Part shown: piece by piece, positions 16,901 to 26,085 of the stretch
Layout: every line of letters begins with the position of its first letter
Numbering within the stretch: the first letter of the stretch is position 1
Assembly (NCBI RefSeq): GCF_001553855.1
Contig: NZ_LQWV01000023.1
Coordinates: 1-64,000, forward strand
Direction: 5' to 3'
Source: Streptococcus gordonii
Lineage (GTDB): Bacteria; Bacillota; Bacilli; Lactobacillales; Streptococcaceae
DNA: 64,000 bases
Made by a program: the position numbers and the translations under genes
The notes under the pieces: model-generated
Seen by the model: only the letters and a program-made list of their open reading frames with translations
Databases searched by the model: none
Told to the model about the DNA's origin: nothing

Positions 16901-17325
16901 ATGCCATACAGAATTTAAAAAGTTTCTTTCGCTAAAAAAAGTTATACGCCTTTTCGATTCAAAGGTGAATCATCATAAGACAGTGTAGCTCTTAGAGGAT
17001 ATCAATACGAAATTGGAAAAGATCGACTATCGCTATATTTCCGTTAGAATCGGTATGGTATTTTTCCCTTGTCTGAATTAGTTTATAATCAAATGGTTTA
17101 CTGATTGGTAGAATCTCAATTTTTGGGAAACTAGATAGCGTAATAAAAGTTGATCTGATACTTTTATCTCCCGACACTGATATAATATTCAATAGAGATT
17201 ATAAAATACTTTCTACTCCCTATTTAGCTAATGTAATTGGGAACTTCTCATCAACAACCTGCTATGAGATTAGACATGATAAAATTGAACTTTCTGATTA
17301 TAGTGATCGATGGAAACCATGGTGA
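16901..17325 (+). pseudogene. Decayed gene with several stops and a frameshift
   Basis: One frame reads SFAKKSYTPFRFKGESS, TAA (16976), DSVALRGYQYEIGKDRLSL and YFR, TAG (17045), then NRYGIFPLSELVYNQ. Near 17090 the sense continues in another frame (NGLLIGRISIFGK, through LLSPDTDIIFNRD, to IRHDKIELSDYSDRWKPW and a stop). An earlier TAA at 16916 cuts the ATG at 16901. This is clearly a former protein of about 140 aa. The family is not recognised; its tail is repeated at 15381. This entry accounts for the long gene-free stretch between the TipC-like gene and the lipoprotein gene. Confidence 0.65.
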
Positions 17326-17346
17326 TTGAATCTGAGGAAAATGATT
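17278..17346 (+). repeat. Direct repeat copy 2 (gene tail and downstream DNA)
   Basis: This matches 15381-15449 at roughly four of five positions over about 70 bp. The similarity runs past the stop codon into the ATG region of the copy-1 downstream gene, so a duplicated segment is more likely than convergent protein sequence. Confidence 0.6.
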
Positions 17347-17370
17347 TGTTAAGCAGGAGGGGGACACTAG

Positions 17371-18270
17371 ATGACAAAAAATCTGAATAAGATATGTAAA
17401 TTTATTATTTGTTTAATATCTATATTGTTTATTTCAGCTTGTTCTTCAAAAGAGAAAAATAAGAAATCAAGTAATAAAAAAGAATCTTATCAATATACAA
17501 TTTATAATGCTAATGCAGATATTCAAAATGTTGAATTTATTCATAATAAAAACGGTATCGTTGTTGAATGGAAATTTGATGAAAAAGAACGTAAAGAATC
17601 AATTGCGTCTCCGGATTCATCAGATTGGGTTAGGGTAAATTCAAACTATTTGGTTAGGCACAGGGAGCGAGTGAGAGGGGTTGTTCCGTCTAAAAAAATG
17701 AAGTCAGATGAATACGCCTATCTAGATATCTTTGATTTAACCAATAAAAAAGCTACTAAAAAAGAAGTTGACGTTTGGAAATTGATGGTCAACTATTTAA
17801 AAAATGACAATATTGAGTTGCATGGGACTTTACCAACCCTTAGAAGAATAGGTGACAACGACTATGTTGTACTTTCAATAACTGAACAGAAAAAATATCG
17901 ATATTTTTTACTAAATTTAAAAAACCTTAAAATAGATGCTGAGAAAACTGAGCAAGAGTTGAATGAGAAAAATAAAATAGATCTCATGTTGGACACGAAA
18001 GAGGCTCTTAGAGCAGGTGTGGAACCTTTTGATAATGGATTTTGGAAATCTGAAGATTATAAGGGGGACATCAATTTAAGAAATTCTAACTCGTCAGCCT
18101 TCAAGCTATTTTCTAAAAAGAACAGCTTTGCTTATAAGGTAATTCAATCAGAGAATGGGGCCATTACAAATGGTAAGGAGCTCATTGAACTCGAAACAGA
18201 ATTTTTGAAAACAGGAGTATCTGTTTATGATGAATTATACTTGCCGGGTAAGTGGAGCACTGAAGGGTAG
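17371..18270 (+). CDS. Lipoprotein of unknown function, probably C-terminally truncated
   Basis: The 299-aa product has a lipoprotein signal peptide with lipobox LFISAC (Cys about residue 24), a Lys/Ser-rich linker, and a hydrophilic extracellular domain. A GGAGG-type ribosome site (AGGAGGGGG) precedes ATG 17371. The frame ends in a TAG at 18268-18270 but stays open for 21 more codons (DTKIMSYEDIQKYYNGKFGAE) to a TAA at 18334, so the last segment was probably lost by a point mutation. The A+T content is higher than in the flanking housekeeping genes. The function is not recognised; position beside a TipC-like gene suggests an immunity or surface role. Confidence 0.7.
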   Translation: MTKNLNKICKFIICLISILFISACSSKEKNKKSSNKKESYQYTIYNANADIQNVEFIHNKNGIVVEWKFDEKERKESIASPDSSDWVRVNSNYLVRHRERVRGVVPSKKMKSDEYAYLDIFDLTNKKATKKEVDVWKLMVNYLKNDNIELHGTLPTLRRIGDNDYVVLSITEQKKYRYFLLNLKNLKIDAEKTEQELNEKNKIDLMLDTKEALRAGVEPFDNGFWKSEDYKGDINLRNSNSSAFKLFSKKNSFAYKVIQSENGAITNGKELIELETEFLKTGVSVYDELYLPGKWSTEG

Positions 18271-18335
18271 GACACAAAAATCATGAGCTATGAAGATATT
18301 CAGAAATATTATAATGGCAAGTTTGGAGCAGAATA

Positions 18336-18413
18336 ATGAGCACAATCTTGGACAAAATTTCATATCTCAACCAGAGAACCAGATTGCGCAAGATTCATCA
18401 TCGTCTAATATAA
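18336..18413 (+). pseudogene. Short remnant frame after the lipoprotein gene (25 codons)
   Basis: ATG 18336 overlaps the read-through TAA of the lipoprotein frame (TAATG), a coupling typical of real operons, and encodes MSTILDKISYLNQRTRLRKI and five more residues before TAA. It looks like the first helix of a longer coiled protein that has been cut off. Weak support. Confidence 0.3.
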
Positions 18414-18471
18414 TTTCTAATGCTAAGTAGTAAATTTGTAAGTAAATATCAATAAAACAAAGGAGAAAACC

Positions 18472-18708
18472 ATGACATTTGAAGAAATTTTACCAGGCCT
18501 TAAGGCCAAGAAAAAATATGTGCGTACAGGCTGGGGCGGAGCAGAAAACTACGTCCAGCTCTTTGACACGATTGAGCAAAATGGGGTGGCTCTTGAAGTG
18601 ACACCATATTTTCTCATCAATGTTTCAGGTGAGGGGGAGGGCTTCTCCATGTGGAGTCCGACTCCTTGTGATGTTCTTGCGACAGATTGGGTGGAAGTAG
18701 ATGACTAA
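18472..18708 (+). CDS. DUF2829 (Tad2-like) domain protein
   Basis: The 78-aa product is one DUF2829 domain: an N-terminal helix MTFEEILPGLKAKKKYVRTG with the basic-aromatic R-x-G-W-G motif, a middle strand pair, and the hallmark end WSPTPCDVLATDWVEV. Phage proteins of this family include Tad2, which binds the cyclic ADP-ribose signal of the Thoeris defence system and so blocks it. Here the gene is chromosomal, has a strong AAAGGAG ribosome site, and overlaps the next gene by 8 bases. No phage genes are near. Whether this copy binds a nucleotide signal is unknown. Confidence 0.8.
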   Translation: MTFEEILPGLKAKKKYVRTGWGGAENYVQLFDTIEQNGVALEVTPYFLINVSGEGEGFSMWSPTPCDVLATDWVEVDD

Positions 18709-19399
18709 GACAGTACTAGTGACGGGGGTTAGCTCTGGTATTGGTAGAGCTCAAGCCCAGAGCTTTTTGGAAAATGGCTACCGGGTTTACGGGGTGGATA
18801 AGGATGAAAATCCTGGCTTTCTAAATGAGCTTCGTTTCGTCAAGTTGGATTTGACAGGTGATTTGACGCCACTCTTCACCAGCTTGCCCGAGGTAGACAT
18901 TCTCTGCAATACAGCAGGAATCTTGGACGATTATCGTCCCCTGCACGAGACCAGTGATGAGGACTGGGATCAGATTTTTGCGCTTAATCTGACCGCTACC
19001 ATGAAAATCACCCGATTTTACCTGCAGAAAATGCTGGAGAAAAAGTCTGGTATCATCATTAATATGTGTTCGATTGCTAGCTTTTTGGCTGGCGGAGGCG
19101 GTGCTGCCTATACGGCCTCTAAGCATGCCTTGGCTGGCCTGACCAAGCAGATAGCCTTAGACTATGCGGATAAAAATATCCAAGTCTTTGGCTTGGCGCC
19201 AGGCGCTGTTAAGACAGCCATGACTGCTGCAGATTTTGAGCCAGGAGGCCTAGCTGACTGGGTTGCTGAGGAAACGCCGATTAAGCGCTGGCTGGATCCT
19301 CAGGAAGTAGCTGACGTCAGCCTCTTTCTAGCCAGTGGCAAGGCAGCTGCTATGCAGGGCGAGATTATCAAAATCGACGGCGGCTGGAGTTTGAAGTAA
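18701..19399 (+). CDS. Short-chain dehydrogenase/reductase (FabG-like)
   Basis: The 232-aa enzyme has the classical SDR pattern: TGVSSGIG nucleotide-binding loop, NTAG, the catalytic Ser in NMCSIAS, and Y-T-A-S-K with Tyr and Lys. The Asp after the second strand (GVDKDE) hints at NAD(H) preference. The C-terminus GEIIKIDGGWSLK is typical of the 3-oxoacyl-ACP reductase-like group. Its own substrate is unknown; it is not in a fatty-acid operon. The start overlaps the Tad2-like gene, and a GNAT gene follows after 20 bases. Confidence 0.9.
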   Translation: MTKTVLVTGVSSGIGRAQAQSFLENGYRVYGVDKDENPGFLNELRFVKLDLTGDLTPLFTSLPEVDILCNTAGILDDYRPLHETSDEDWDQIFALNLTATMKITRFYLQKMLEKKSGIIINMCSIASFLAGGGGAAYTASKHALAGLTKQIALDYADKNIQVFGLAPGAVKTAMTAADFEPGGLADWVAEETPIKRWLDPQEVADVSLFLASGKAAAMQGEIIKIDGGWSLK

Positions 19400-19419
19400 G
19401 TGAATGAAGGATACGAACA

Positions 19420-20163
19420 ATGAAAAAACCTAAGAATCTTTTCCAATCCTGGACAAAAAATATGGTACTTTACGGTTTGGATGCTGGTCTAGGGCAGTTC
19501 TTTATGAACGCGCCTGAGACATCCTGCCTTTACCAACTAGGAAATTTCATCTTTCCGGCTGGTCAGGTGGATTTGGATTTTTGGCAGGATTATAGTAGCC
19601 AGTATGGTCTGGCTGATAAGATTATCATCTCTGAGGATTTCAGCTGGCGAGAATTTTTTGATAGTCAGAGTGAGTTGCAGCAGTTTACTCGCTACGCTTT
19701 TTTGGATAGGGCTGATTTTGATACAGAGGCTTTGGAGAAATGGCTGCGCAGGCTACCTGCAAACTACTACCTTTGTCCGATTGATAAGGAAAGTTATGAG
19801 CGTTTGGCTGGGGAAGTTTGGTCTCAGGATTTGCAGGGTGATTTTTCTGATTTTGACCATTTTCAAGCGTCGGGTGGCTTTGGTTTTTTAATCTATTCAG
19901 ATAAGGAAATCATCGCTGCTGTATCGACAGGATTGGTCTATCATAGAGCTCTTGAGATTGAAATTGCTACCAAGCCAGCCTACCAAAGGCAGGGCTTGGC
20001 CAAAATCTTGGGCGCCCGGATGATTATAGAAGCGCAGCATCGCTCGCTCTTTCCTCTATGGGATGCGCACAATGAAGCTTCCAAGAAGGTCGCAGAAAGC
20101 TTGGGCTATCAGTGTCTAGGAGCTTATCCGGCTTATGAATGGAAAGGGACTTTTAACCAATGA
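19420..20163 (+). CDS. GNAT-family acetyltransferase with N-terminal extension
   Basis: The 247-aa protein keeps a GNAT core at its C-terminus: EIEIATKPAYQRQGLAKILG is the acetyl-CoA motif (R-x-x-G-L-A) and HNEASKKVAESLGYQ the last helix. The first half (about 1-140) resembles the lead domain of the GNAT_acetyltran (Zwittermicin resistance-like) family. The substrate is unknown. The stop overlaps the next ATG (ATGA), so the two are translationally coupled. Confidence 0.8.
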   Translation: MKKPKNLFQSWTKNMVLYGLDAGLGQFFMNAPETSCLYQLGNFIFPAGQVDLDFWQDYSSQYGLADKIIISEDFSWREFFDSQSELQQFTRYAFLDRADFDTEALEKWLRRLPANYYLCPIDKESYERLAGEVWSQDLQGDFSDFDHFQASGGFGFLIYSDKEIIAAVSTGLVYHRALEIEIATKPAYQRQGLAKILGARMIIEAQHRSLFPLWDAHNEASKKVAESLGYQCLGAYPAYEWKGTFNQ

Positions 20164-20501
20164 AGAAAAACCAAACCTATTTCTTAAAAGATATCATGGA
20201 GGCTGTAAAATCAGAAGAGCTAGATGATGATTTCTGTTTATATGCTAAGGAAAATGGAGAACTGAATTTTCAGGACAGCTACTTGCTTGCTGATTATCCT
20301 CAAGTAGTGGATAATAAGGACGTTTATCCAGATCAAGTAAGAGAGCTGGAGATGATTTATTATGGTGAAGATTTTGTAGATGTTCTCTTATCAGTCATGG
20401 AGCAGAAAGCAGAAGCGACTGATCAAGAGTGTTTAAAGGCTCTACTTTACTATTATGAGCATGATGACTTTATGGATTTTGATAAAGATACAGTTTTGTA
20501 G
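20160..20501 (+). CDS. Small acidic protein of unknown function
   Basis: This 113-aa very acidic cytoplasmic protein has no helix, signal or known motif that I recognise. An N-terminal segment FLKDIMEAVKSEELDDDFCLY and a C-terminal run of acidic and aromatic residues (YYYEHDDFMDFD) are its main features. It is coupled by a 4-base overlap to the acetyltransferase gene. Acidity and size would fit an inhibitor or immunity-type protein, but that is speculation. Confidence 0.7.
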   Translation: MKKNQTYFLKDIMEAVKSEELDDDFCLYAKENGELNFQDSYLLADYPQVVDNKDVYPDQVRELEMIYYGEDFVDVLLSVMEQKAEATDQECLKALLYYYEHDDFMDFDKDTVL

Positions 20502-20551
20502 GAAGAATTTTTATAAACAATAATTTTCATTTTAGAAAGACAGGAGAAGTG

Positions 20552-21001
20552 ATGACTCCAAAAGAAATGTGGCAAGCATATAAGAAAATCAATCCAGAAA
20601 TTGGCGATACGATTGACGCCTGGGCCTTCGGTGCTTCGGCAGATGAGCTTGCTGACTTAGTGCTATGTGGTGAGAAGACAGCGACGTCTTCGGCCTATGA
20701 GTTCTATAAGCTTGAAAATGAGCCCTTGCCGCAGGCAGGAAGCTTTGATGTCATTTTAGACAGTCAGGACAAGGCAGTCTGTATCATTGAAATCACCAAA
20801 GTCTCTGTGGTACCTTTTAATGAGGTTTCAGCCGAACACGCCTTTAAGGAAGGAGAAGGAGATAAATCCTTGGCCTACTGGCAGCAAGTCCATGAGGCAT
20901 TTTTCACGGAGAGTCTAGCGGAAGCTGGTTTGGAGTTTTCCCAAGAAATGGGTGTCGTCTTAGAAGAATTTCGCAAGATTTATCCCTTGAATGAAGAGTA
21001 G
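20552..21001 (+). CDS. ASCH-domain protein
   Basis: The 149-aa protein has the ASCH fold pattern: DAWAFGASADELADLVLCGEKTATSS with the conserved G-x-K-T-A-T, followed by strands carrying GSFDVILDSQDKAVCIIEITKV, and the late helix EGEGDKSLAYWQQVHEAFF. ASCH domains are RNA-binding relatives of PUA; bacterial members include RNases and regulators. Start: ATG 20552 has AGGAGA four bases upstream; the GTG three bases before is less likely. It ends the 18.5-21 kb group. Confidence 0.85.
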   Translation: MTPKEMWQAYKKINPEIGDTIDAWAFGASADELADLVLCGEKTATSSAYEFYKLENEPLPQAGSFDVILDSQDKAVCIIEITKVSVVPFNEVSAEHAFKEGEGDKSLAYWQQVHEAFFTESLAEAGLEFSQEMGVVLEEFRKIYPLNEE

Positions 21002-21046
21002 AGTTTATTTTGAATTCGCATAGTATTTTTAAAAATTTTCTTTTAG

Positions 21047-21055
21047 TGGTATAAT
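21047..21055 (+). promoter_or_regulatory. Extended -10 promoter of glmU
   Basis: TGGTATAAT lies 33 bases before the glmU ATG; no good -35 is visible. Confidence 0.65.
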
Positions 21056-21057
21056 AA

Positions 21058-22467
<1,410 letters not shown>

Positions 22468-22475
22468 GTTTAATC

Positions 22476-23027
22476 ATGGAATTTGAAGAAAAAACCGTCC
22501 AACGGACGGAGATTTATCAGGGACCGATTTTTAAAGTGGTTCAGGACCAGGTAGAGCTGCCAGAAGGGAAAGGCCAGGCACAACGAGATTTGATTTTTCA
22601 TAATGGAGCGGTGGCTGTGATTGCTATTACTCCTGAAAATAAGATGATCCTCGTTAAGCAGTACCGCAAGGCTATTGAGGCAACTTCTTATGAAATTCCA
22701 GCTGGTAAGCTAGAAGTGGGAGAAAATGCAGATCCGCATGCAGCTGCCCTTCGAGAATTAGAAGAAGAAACTGGTTACACAGGTCAGCTAGAGCTAGTTT
22801 ATGATTTTTATTCTGCTATTGGTTTTTGCAATGAAAAGATTAAGCTATATAAAGCTAGCCAATTGACAAAAGTAGAAAATCCTCGTCCTCAGGACGAAGA
22901 TGAAACCTTGCAACTTTTTGAAGTCAGTCTGGAGGAGGCACATCAGTTGCTGCAAAACGGTGACATCTGCGATGCCAAGACCATCATGGCTCTTCAATAT
23001 TGGGAAATGCAGGAAAATCAAAGATAG
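22476..23027 (+). CDS. nudF: Nudix hydrolase, ADP-ribose pyrophosphatase type
   Basis: The 183-aa protein carries a complete Nudix box, G-K-L-E-V-G-E then REL-EEETGY, in an ADPRase-like frame ([21 protein letters not shown]). It likely cleaves ADP-ribose or similar nucleotide sugars, giving AMP and ribose-5-phosphate. It lies directly between glmU and macP, with 8 and 11 bases between genes. The symbol is by family analogy; the substrate is not proven. Confidence 0.85.
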   Translation: MEFEEKTVQRTEIYQGPIFKVVQDQVELPEGKGQAQRDLIFHNGAVAVIAITPENKMILVKQYRKAIEATSYEIPAGKLEVGENADPHAAALRELEEETGYTGQLELVYDFYSAIGFCNEKIKLYKASQLTKVENPRPQDEDETLQLFEVSLEEAHQLLQNGDICDAKTIMALQYWEMQENQR

Positions 23028-23038
23028 GGGGAAAACCT

Positions 23039-23347
23039 ATGGGAAGACCTTTATTAACTGATGAAATCATCGAGCGGGCTAACCGTGGTGAAGTCATATC
23101 GGATCCTCCTCTCGTGGATGATGAGGAAACTAAGATTATTAGAACTGATCAAGGAAGATTTGGTTATGCTACACCGCAAGGAGAGTTTAATCAGGACACC
23201 ATGCAAATTGAAGTTGATCGGGAAGTTGTGAAAAGCCGACGCATTGAAAATCAGAAGCGAGGGGTCTTTCAAGCTAAACTCAATAAAATTTTGTTGTGGA
23301 TTATTCTCCTGTTGGTGGTTTTGATTGCAGCCATTATTTGGCTATAA
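23039..23347 (+). CDS. macP: MacP, membrane activator of PBP2a
   Basis: The 102-aa protein has a cytoplasmic N-terminal region and one C-terminal membrane helix (about 82-102). It begins [18 protein letters not shown] and contains DDEETK with Thr31, probably the residue equivalent to pneumococcal MacP Thr32, phosphorylated by kinase StkP. MacP activates the class A penicillin-binding protein PBP2a. Start: ATG 23039 follows a GGGGGAAAA ribosome site; a longer reading from 23000 overlaps nudF and is unlikely. A terminator closes the unit. Confidence 0.88.
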   Translation: MGRPLLTDEIIERANRGEVISDPPLVDDEETKIIRTDQGRFGYATPQGEFNQDTMQIEVDREVVKSRRIENQKRGVFQAKLNKILLWIILLLVVLIAAIIWL

Positions 23348-23351
23348 AAAT

Positions 23352-23381
23352 AAGCGATAAGCCTAAGGCTTTCGCTTTTTT
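23352..23381 (+). terminator. Terminator between macP and mtnN
   Basis: AAGCGA-T-AAGCC pairs with GGCTT-TCGCTT around TAA (one bulged T), followed by T residues. Confidence 0.8.
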
Positions 23382-23398
23382 AGAAAAGGTTGGAAATA

Positions 23399-24091
23399 AT
23401 GAAAATTGGAATTATCGCGGCTATGCCCGAAGAGTTAAAAGTATTGCTGGAGCATTTAGAAAATCCAGAAAAGCATCTTCGATTGGGACATGTCTATCAT
23501 ACGGGTTCTATTGGCCGTCATGAAGTAGTCTTGGTTGAGAGCGGAATTGGAAAGGTCATGTCTGCGATGAGTGTGGCTGTTCTGGTCAATGATTTCAAGG
23601 TTACTGCTGTCATTAATACAGGCTCAGCTGGAGCGGTGGCTGAAGGTCTGGCTATCGGTGATGTGGTGGTCGCAGATCGTCTGGTCTACCATGATGTGGA
23701 CGTGACAGCCTTCGGCTATGACTATGGTCAGATGGCTCGCCAGCCACTCTATTTTGAGGCTAGTCGCTATCTGGTCTCTGAAATGAAGAAAATTTTAGAC
23801 AAGACCCATCAAAAGGCAAGGGTAGGTTTGATTGCGACAGGCGATAGCTTTGTTGCTGGTCAAGAAAAGATTGATCGTATCAAGGAACATTTTCCAGATG
23901 TCTTGGCTGTCGAGATGGAAGGTGCAGCTATTGCTCAAGCCACACATTCGATTGGCCTGCCTTTTATGGTTATTCGGGCAATGAGCGACACAGCTAGTCA
24001 TGATGCAAATGTCACTTTTGATGAATTTATTATTGAAGCTGGTAAACGCTCGGCAGAAACCCTGATTCAGTTTTTAAAAGAGTTAATCTAG
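23399..24091 (+). CDS. mtnN: 5'-methylthioadenosine/S-adenosylhomocysteine nucleosidase
   Basis: The 230-aa enzyme (Pfs) removes adenine from methylthioadenosine and S-adenosylhomocysteine, recycling methyl-cycle products and supplying the AI-2 precursor to LuxS. Motifs: IGIIAAMPEE at the start, NTGSAG, the substrate loop around VAVEMEGAAIAQ with its Glu, and AMSDTASHD with the catalytic Asp. Start: ATG 23399 gives the standard length; an ATG three codons earlier is possible. It follows macP after a terminator. Confidence 0.95.
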   Translation: MKIGIIAAMPEELKVLLEHLENPEKHLRLGHVYHTGSIGRHEVVLVESGIGKVMSAMSVAVLVNDFKVTAVINTGSAGAVAEGLAIGDVVVADRLVYHDVDVTAFGYDYGQMARQPLYFEASRYLVSEMKKILDKTHQKARVGLIATGDSFVAGQEKIDRIKEHFPDVLAVEMEGAAIAQATHSIGLPFMVIRAMSDTASHDANVTFDEFIIEAGKRSAETLIQFLKELI

Positions 24092-24124
24092 AGTAAGATC
24101 GACCTAGTCGGTCTTTTTCTATTC

Positions 24125-24154
24125 TTGCCAAAAAATCCCTTTTGATGGTATAAT
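24125..24154 (+). promoter_or_regulatory. Promoter of the ABC-F gene
   Basis: TTGCCA (24125-24130), an 18-bp spacer and TGGTATAAT (-10 at 24149-24154) make a strong promoter 35 bases before the start. Confidence 0.7.
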
Positions 24155-24188
24155 CAAGGGACTGCAATCAATGATAGAGGAGAAAAAG

Positions 24189-25730
24189 ATGAGTATTTTA
24201 GAAGTAAAAAATCTTAGCCACGGTTTTGGTGACCGGGCTATTTTTGAGGATGTATCTTTCCGCTTGCTCAAGGGTGAGCACATTGGCCTTGTTGGTGCTA
24301 ATGGCGAGGGGAAATCAACCTTTATGAGCATTGTGACAGGTAAAATGCTACCGGACGAAGGTAAAGTCGAGTGGTCCAAGTATGTGACGGCTGGCTATCT
24401 GGACCAGCATGCTGTGTTGGAGCAGGGCCAAACTGTCCGTGATGTTTTGCGCACAGCCTTTGACGAACTTTTCAAGACAGAAAGCCGCATCAACGACATC
24501 TATATGAGCATGGCTGAAGAAGGAGCCGATGTTGATGCCCTTATGGAAGAAGTGGGTGAGCTGCAGGACCGCTTGGAGAGCCGAGATTTCTATACCCTAG
24601 ATGCTAAGATTGACGAAGTTGCGCGGGCACTAGGTGTTATGGACTATGGTATGGAAAGCGATGTGACGGAGCTATCTGGTGGGCAACGGACCAAGGTTCT
24701 CTTGGCTAAGCTACTTCTGGAAAAACCTGATATCCTGCTTTTGGACGAGCCAACCAACTATCTGGATGCCGAACATATTGACTGGCTTAAGCGCTACCTA
24801 CAGAACTATGAAAATGCCTTTGTTCTCATCTCGCATGATATTCCTTTCCTGAATGACGTGATCAATATCGTCTATCATGTAGAAAATCAGCAACTGACCC
24901 GTTATTCTGGTGATTATTACCAGTTCCTAGAGGTCTATGAGATGAAAAAATCTCAGCTGGAAGCAGCCTACGAGCGCCAGCAGAAGGAAATTGCGGATCT
25001 CAAGGACTTTGTGGCTCGCAACAAAGCCCGAGTGGCGACCCGTAATATGGCTATGTCCCGCCAGAAAAAGCTGGATAAAATGGACATTATTGAGCTGCAA
25101 AGTGAAAAGCCTAAGCCTTCCTTTGACTTCAAGCCTGCCCGGACACCTGGTCGCTTTATCTTCCAAGCCAAGGATTTGCAGATTGGTTATGATCGACCGC
25201 TGACCCAGCCCCTTAATCTGACTTTTGAACGCAATCAGAAGGTAGCGATTATCGGGGCAAACGGGATTGGGAAAACAACCCTACTCAAGAGTCTGCTTGG
25301 TATTATCCCACCTATCGCAGGTCAAGTTGAGCGCGGGGACTATCTGGAGTTGGGCTATTTCGAGCAGGAAGTTGAAGGTGGCAATCGTCAGACACCGCTG
25401 GAAGCAGTCTGGAACGCCTTTCCGTCCCTCAATCAGGCTGAAGTGCGAGCGGCTCTAGCTAGATGTGGCTTGACTTCTAAGCACATCGAGAGCCAGATTC
25501 AAGTCCTTTCAGGTGGAGAGCAGGCCAAAGTCCGCCTGTGTCTTCTCATGAACCGAGAAAATAATGTTCTGGTGCTGGACGAGCCGACCAACCACCTGGA
25601 TGTCGATGCCAAAGAGGAGCTCAAGCGAGCTCTGAAAGAATACAAGGGTAGCATTCTCATGGTCTGCCATGAGCCTGATTTCTACGAAGGTTGGATGGAT
25701 CAGATTTGGGACTTCAATCAATTGACATAA
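24189..25730 (+). CDS. ABC-F ATPase (YkpA/YbiT type)
   Basis: The 513-aa soluble protein has two ABC domains: Walker A GANGEGKST and GANGIGKTT, signatures LSGGQRTKVLLAK and LSGGEQAKVRL, Walker B LLLDEPTNYLD and LVLDEPTNHLD, with a basic linker between them. No membrane helices exist. ABC-F proteins of this group bind the ribosome E site and help translation rather than transport. The YkpA/YbiT placement is by general pattern. Start: ATG 24189 has GAGGAGAAAAAG upstream. Confidence 0.9.
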   Translation: MSILEVKNLSHGFGDRAIFEDVSFRLLKGEHIGLVGANGEGKSTFMSIVTGKMLPDEGKVEWSKYVTAGYLDQHAVLEQGQTVRDVLRTAFDELFKTESRINDIYMSMAEEGADVDALMEEVGELQDRLESRDFYTLDAKIDEVARALGVMDYGMESDVTELSGGQRTKVLLAKLLLEKPDILLLDEPTNYLDAEHIDWLKRYLQNYENAFVLISHDIPFLNDVINIVYHVENQQLTRYSGDYYQFLEVYEMKKSQLEAAYERQQKEIADLKDFVARNKARVATRNMAMSRQKKLDKMDIIELQSEKPKPSFDFKPARTPGRFIFQAKDLQIGYDRPLTQPLNLTFERNQKVAIIGANGIGKTTLLKSLLGIIPPIAGQVERGDYLELGYFEQEVEGGNRQTPLEAVWNAFPSLNQAEVRAALARCGLTSKHIESQIQVLSGGEQAKVRLCLLMNRENNVLVLDEPTNHLDVDAKEELKRALKEYKGSILMVCHEPDFYEGWMDQIWDFNQLT

Positions 25731-25775
25731 AGATTTTTTCTGTAGAAAAAGTATTTTGTTTTTTAGATAAAAGAG

Positions 25776-25810
25776 AAAGAGGCTGGTCATATACTGACCA
25801 ACCTCTTTTT
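25776..25810. terminator. Bidirectional terminator
   Basis: AAAGAGG-C-TGGTCA pairs with TGACCA-A-CCTCTTT around TATAC. It lies between the ABC-F gene and the convergent zinc-ribbon gene and can serve both. Confidence 0.85.
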
Positions 25811-25814
25811 GAAC

Positions 25815-26051
25815 TTAATAATTTAAATATTCATTAATATCTTGTTTTTCAATCTCTTTGCCATATTCGCAGACAGGGCAGAGTACATAATATTTTCTAC
25901 CATAAGGGATGAGAGGAATCCAGTAGAGGGAAAATTTCCGACCTGTTTCAATAAGATCCCAAGGAGCAGTTTGTTGACAGTTTCCACATTGGATAGCAGA
26001 CTGAGTATGTCCTAGTTCTTTTTTATAGCCTTTGTAACCCCAAATAATCAT
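25815..26051 (-). CDS. Small zinc-ribbon protein
   Basis: This 78-aa protein has two CxxC knuckles, C-G-N-C and C-P-V-C, separated by a hydrophobic stretch YWIPLIPYGRKYYVL. The arrangement fits the zinc-ribbon_15-type family. The function is unknown. It is on the minus strand with slrA, whose stop lies 34 bases upstream of it, so they may be cotranscribed. Confidence 0.75.
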   Translation of the reverse strand: MIIWGYKGYKKELGHTQSAIQCGNCQQTAPWDLIETGRKFSLYWIPLIPYGRKYYVLCPVCEYGKEIEKQDINEYLNY

Positions 26052-26085
26052 ATGAATTTATTCCTTTCTTAGTTAAACTAGAGGA

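Noticed and set aside
15458..18270. Translational recoding (amber readthrough) of three accessory frames
   Set aside because: The neighbouring gene at 16901 also has TAA stops and a frameshift, so ordinary decay explains the region better; kept only as a point to check.
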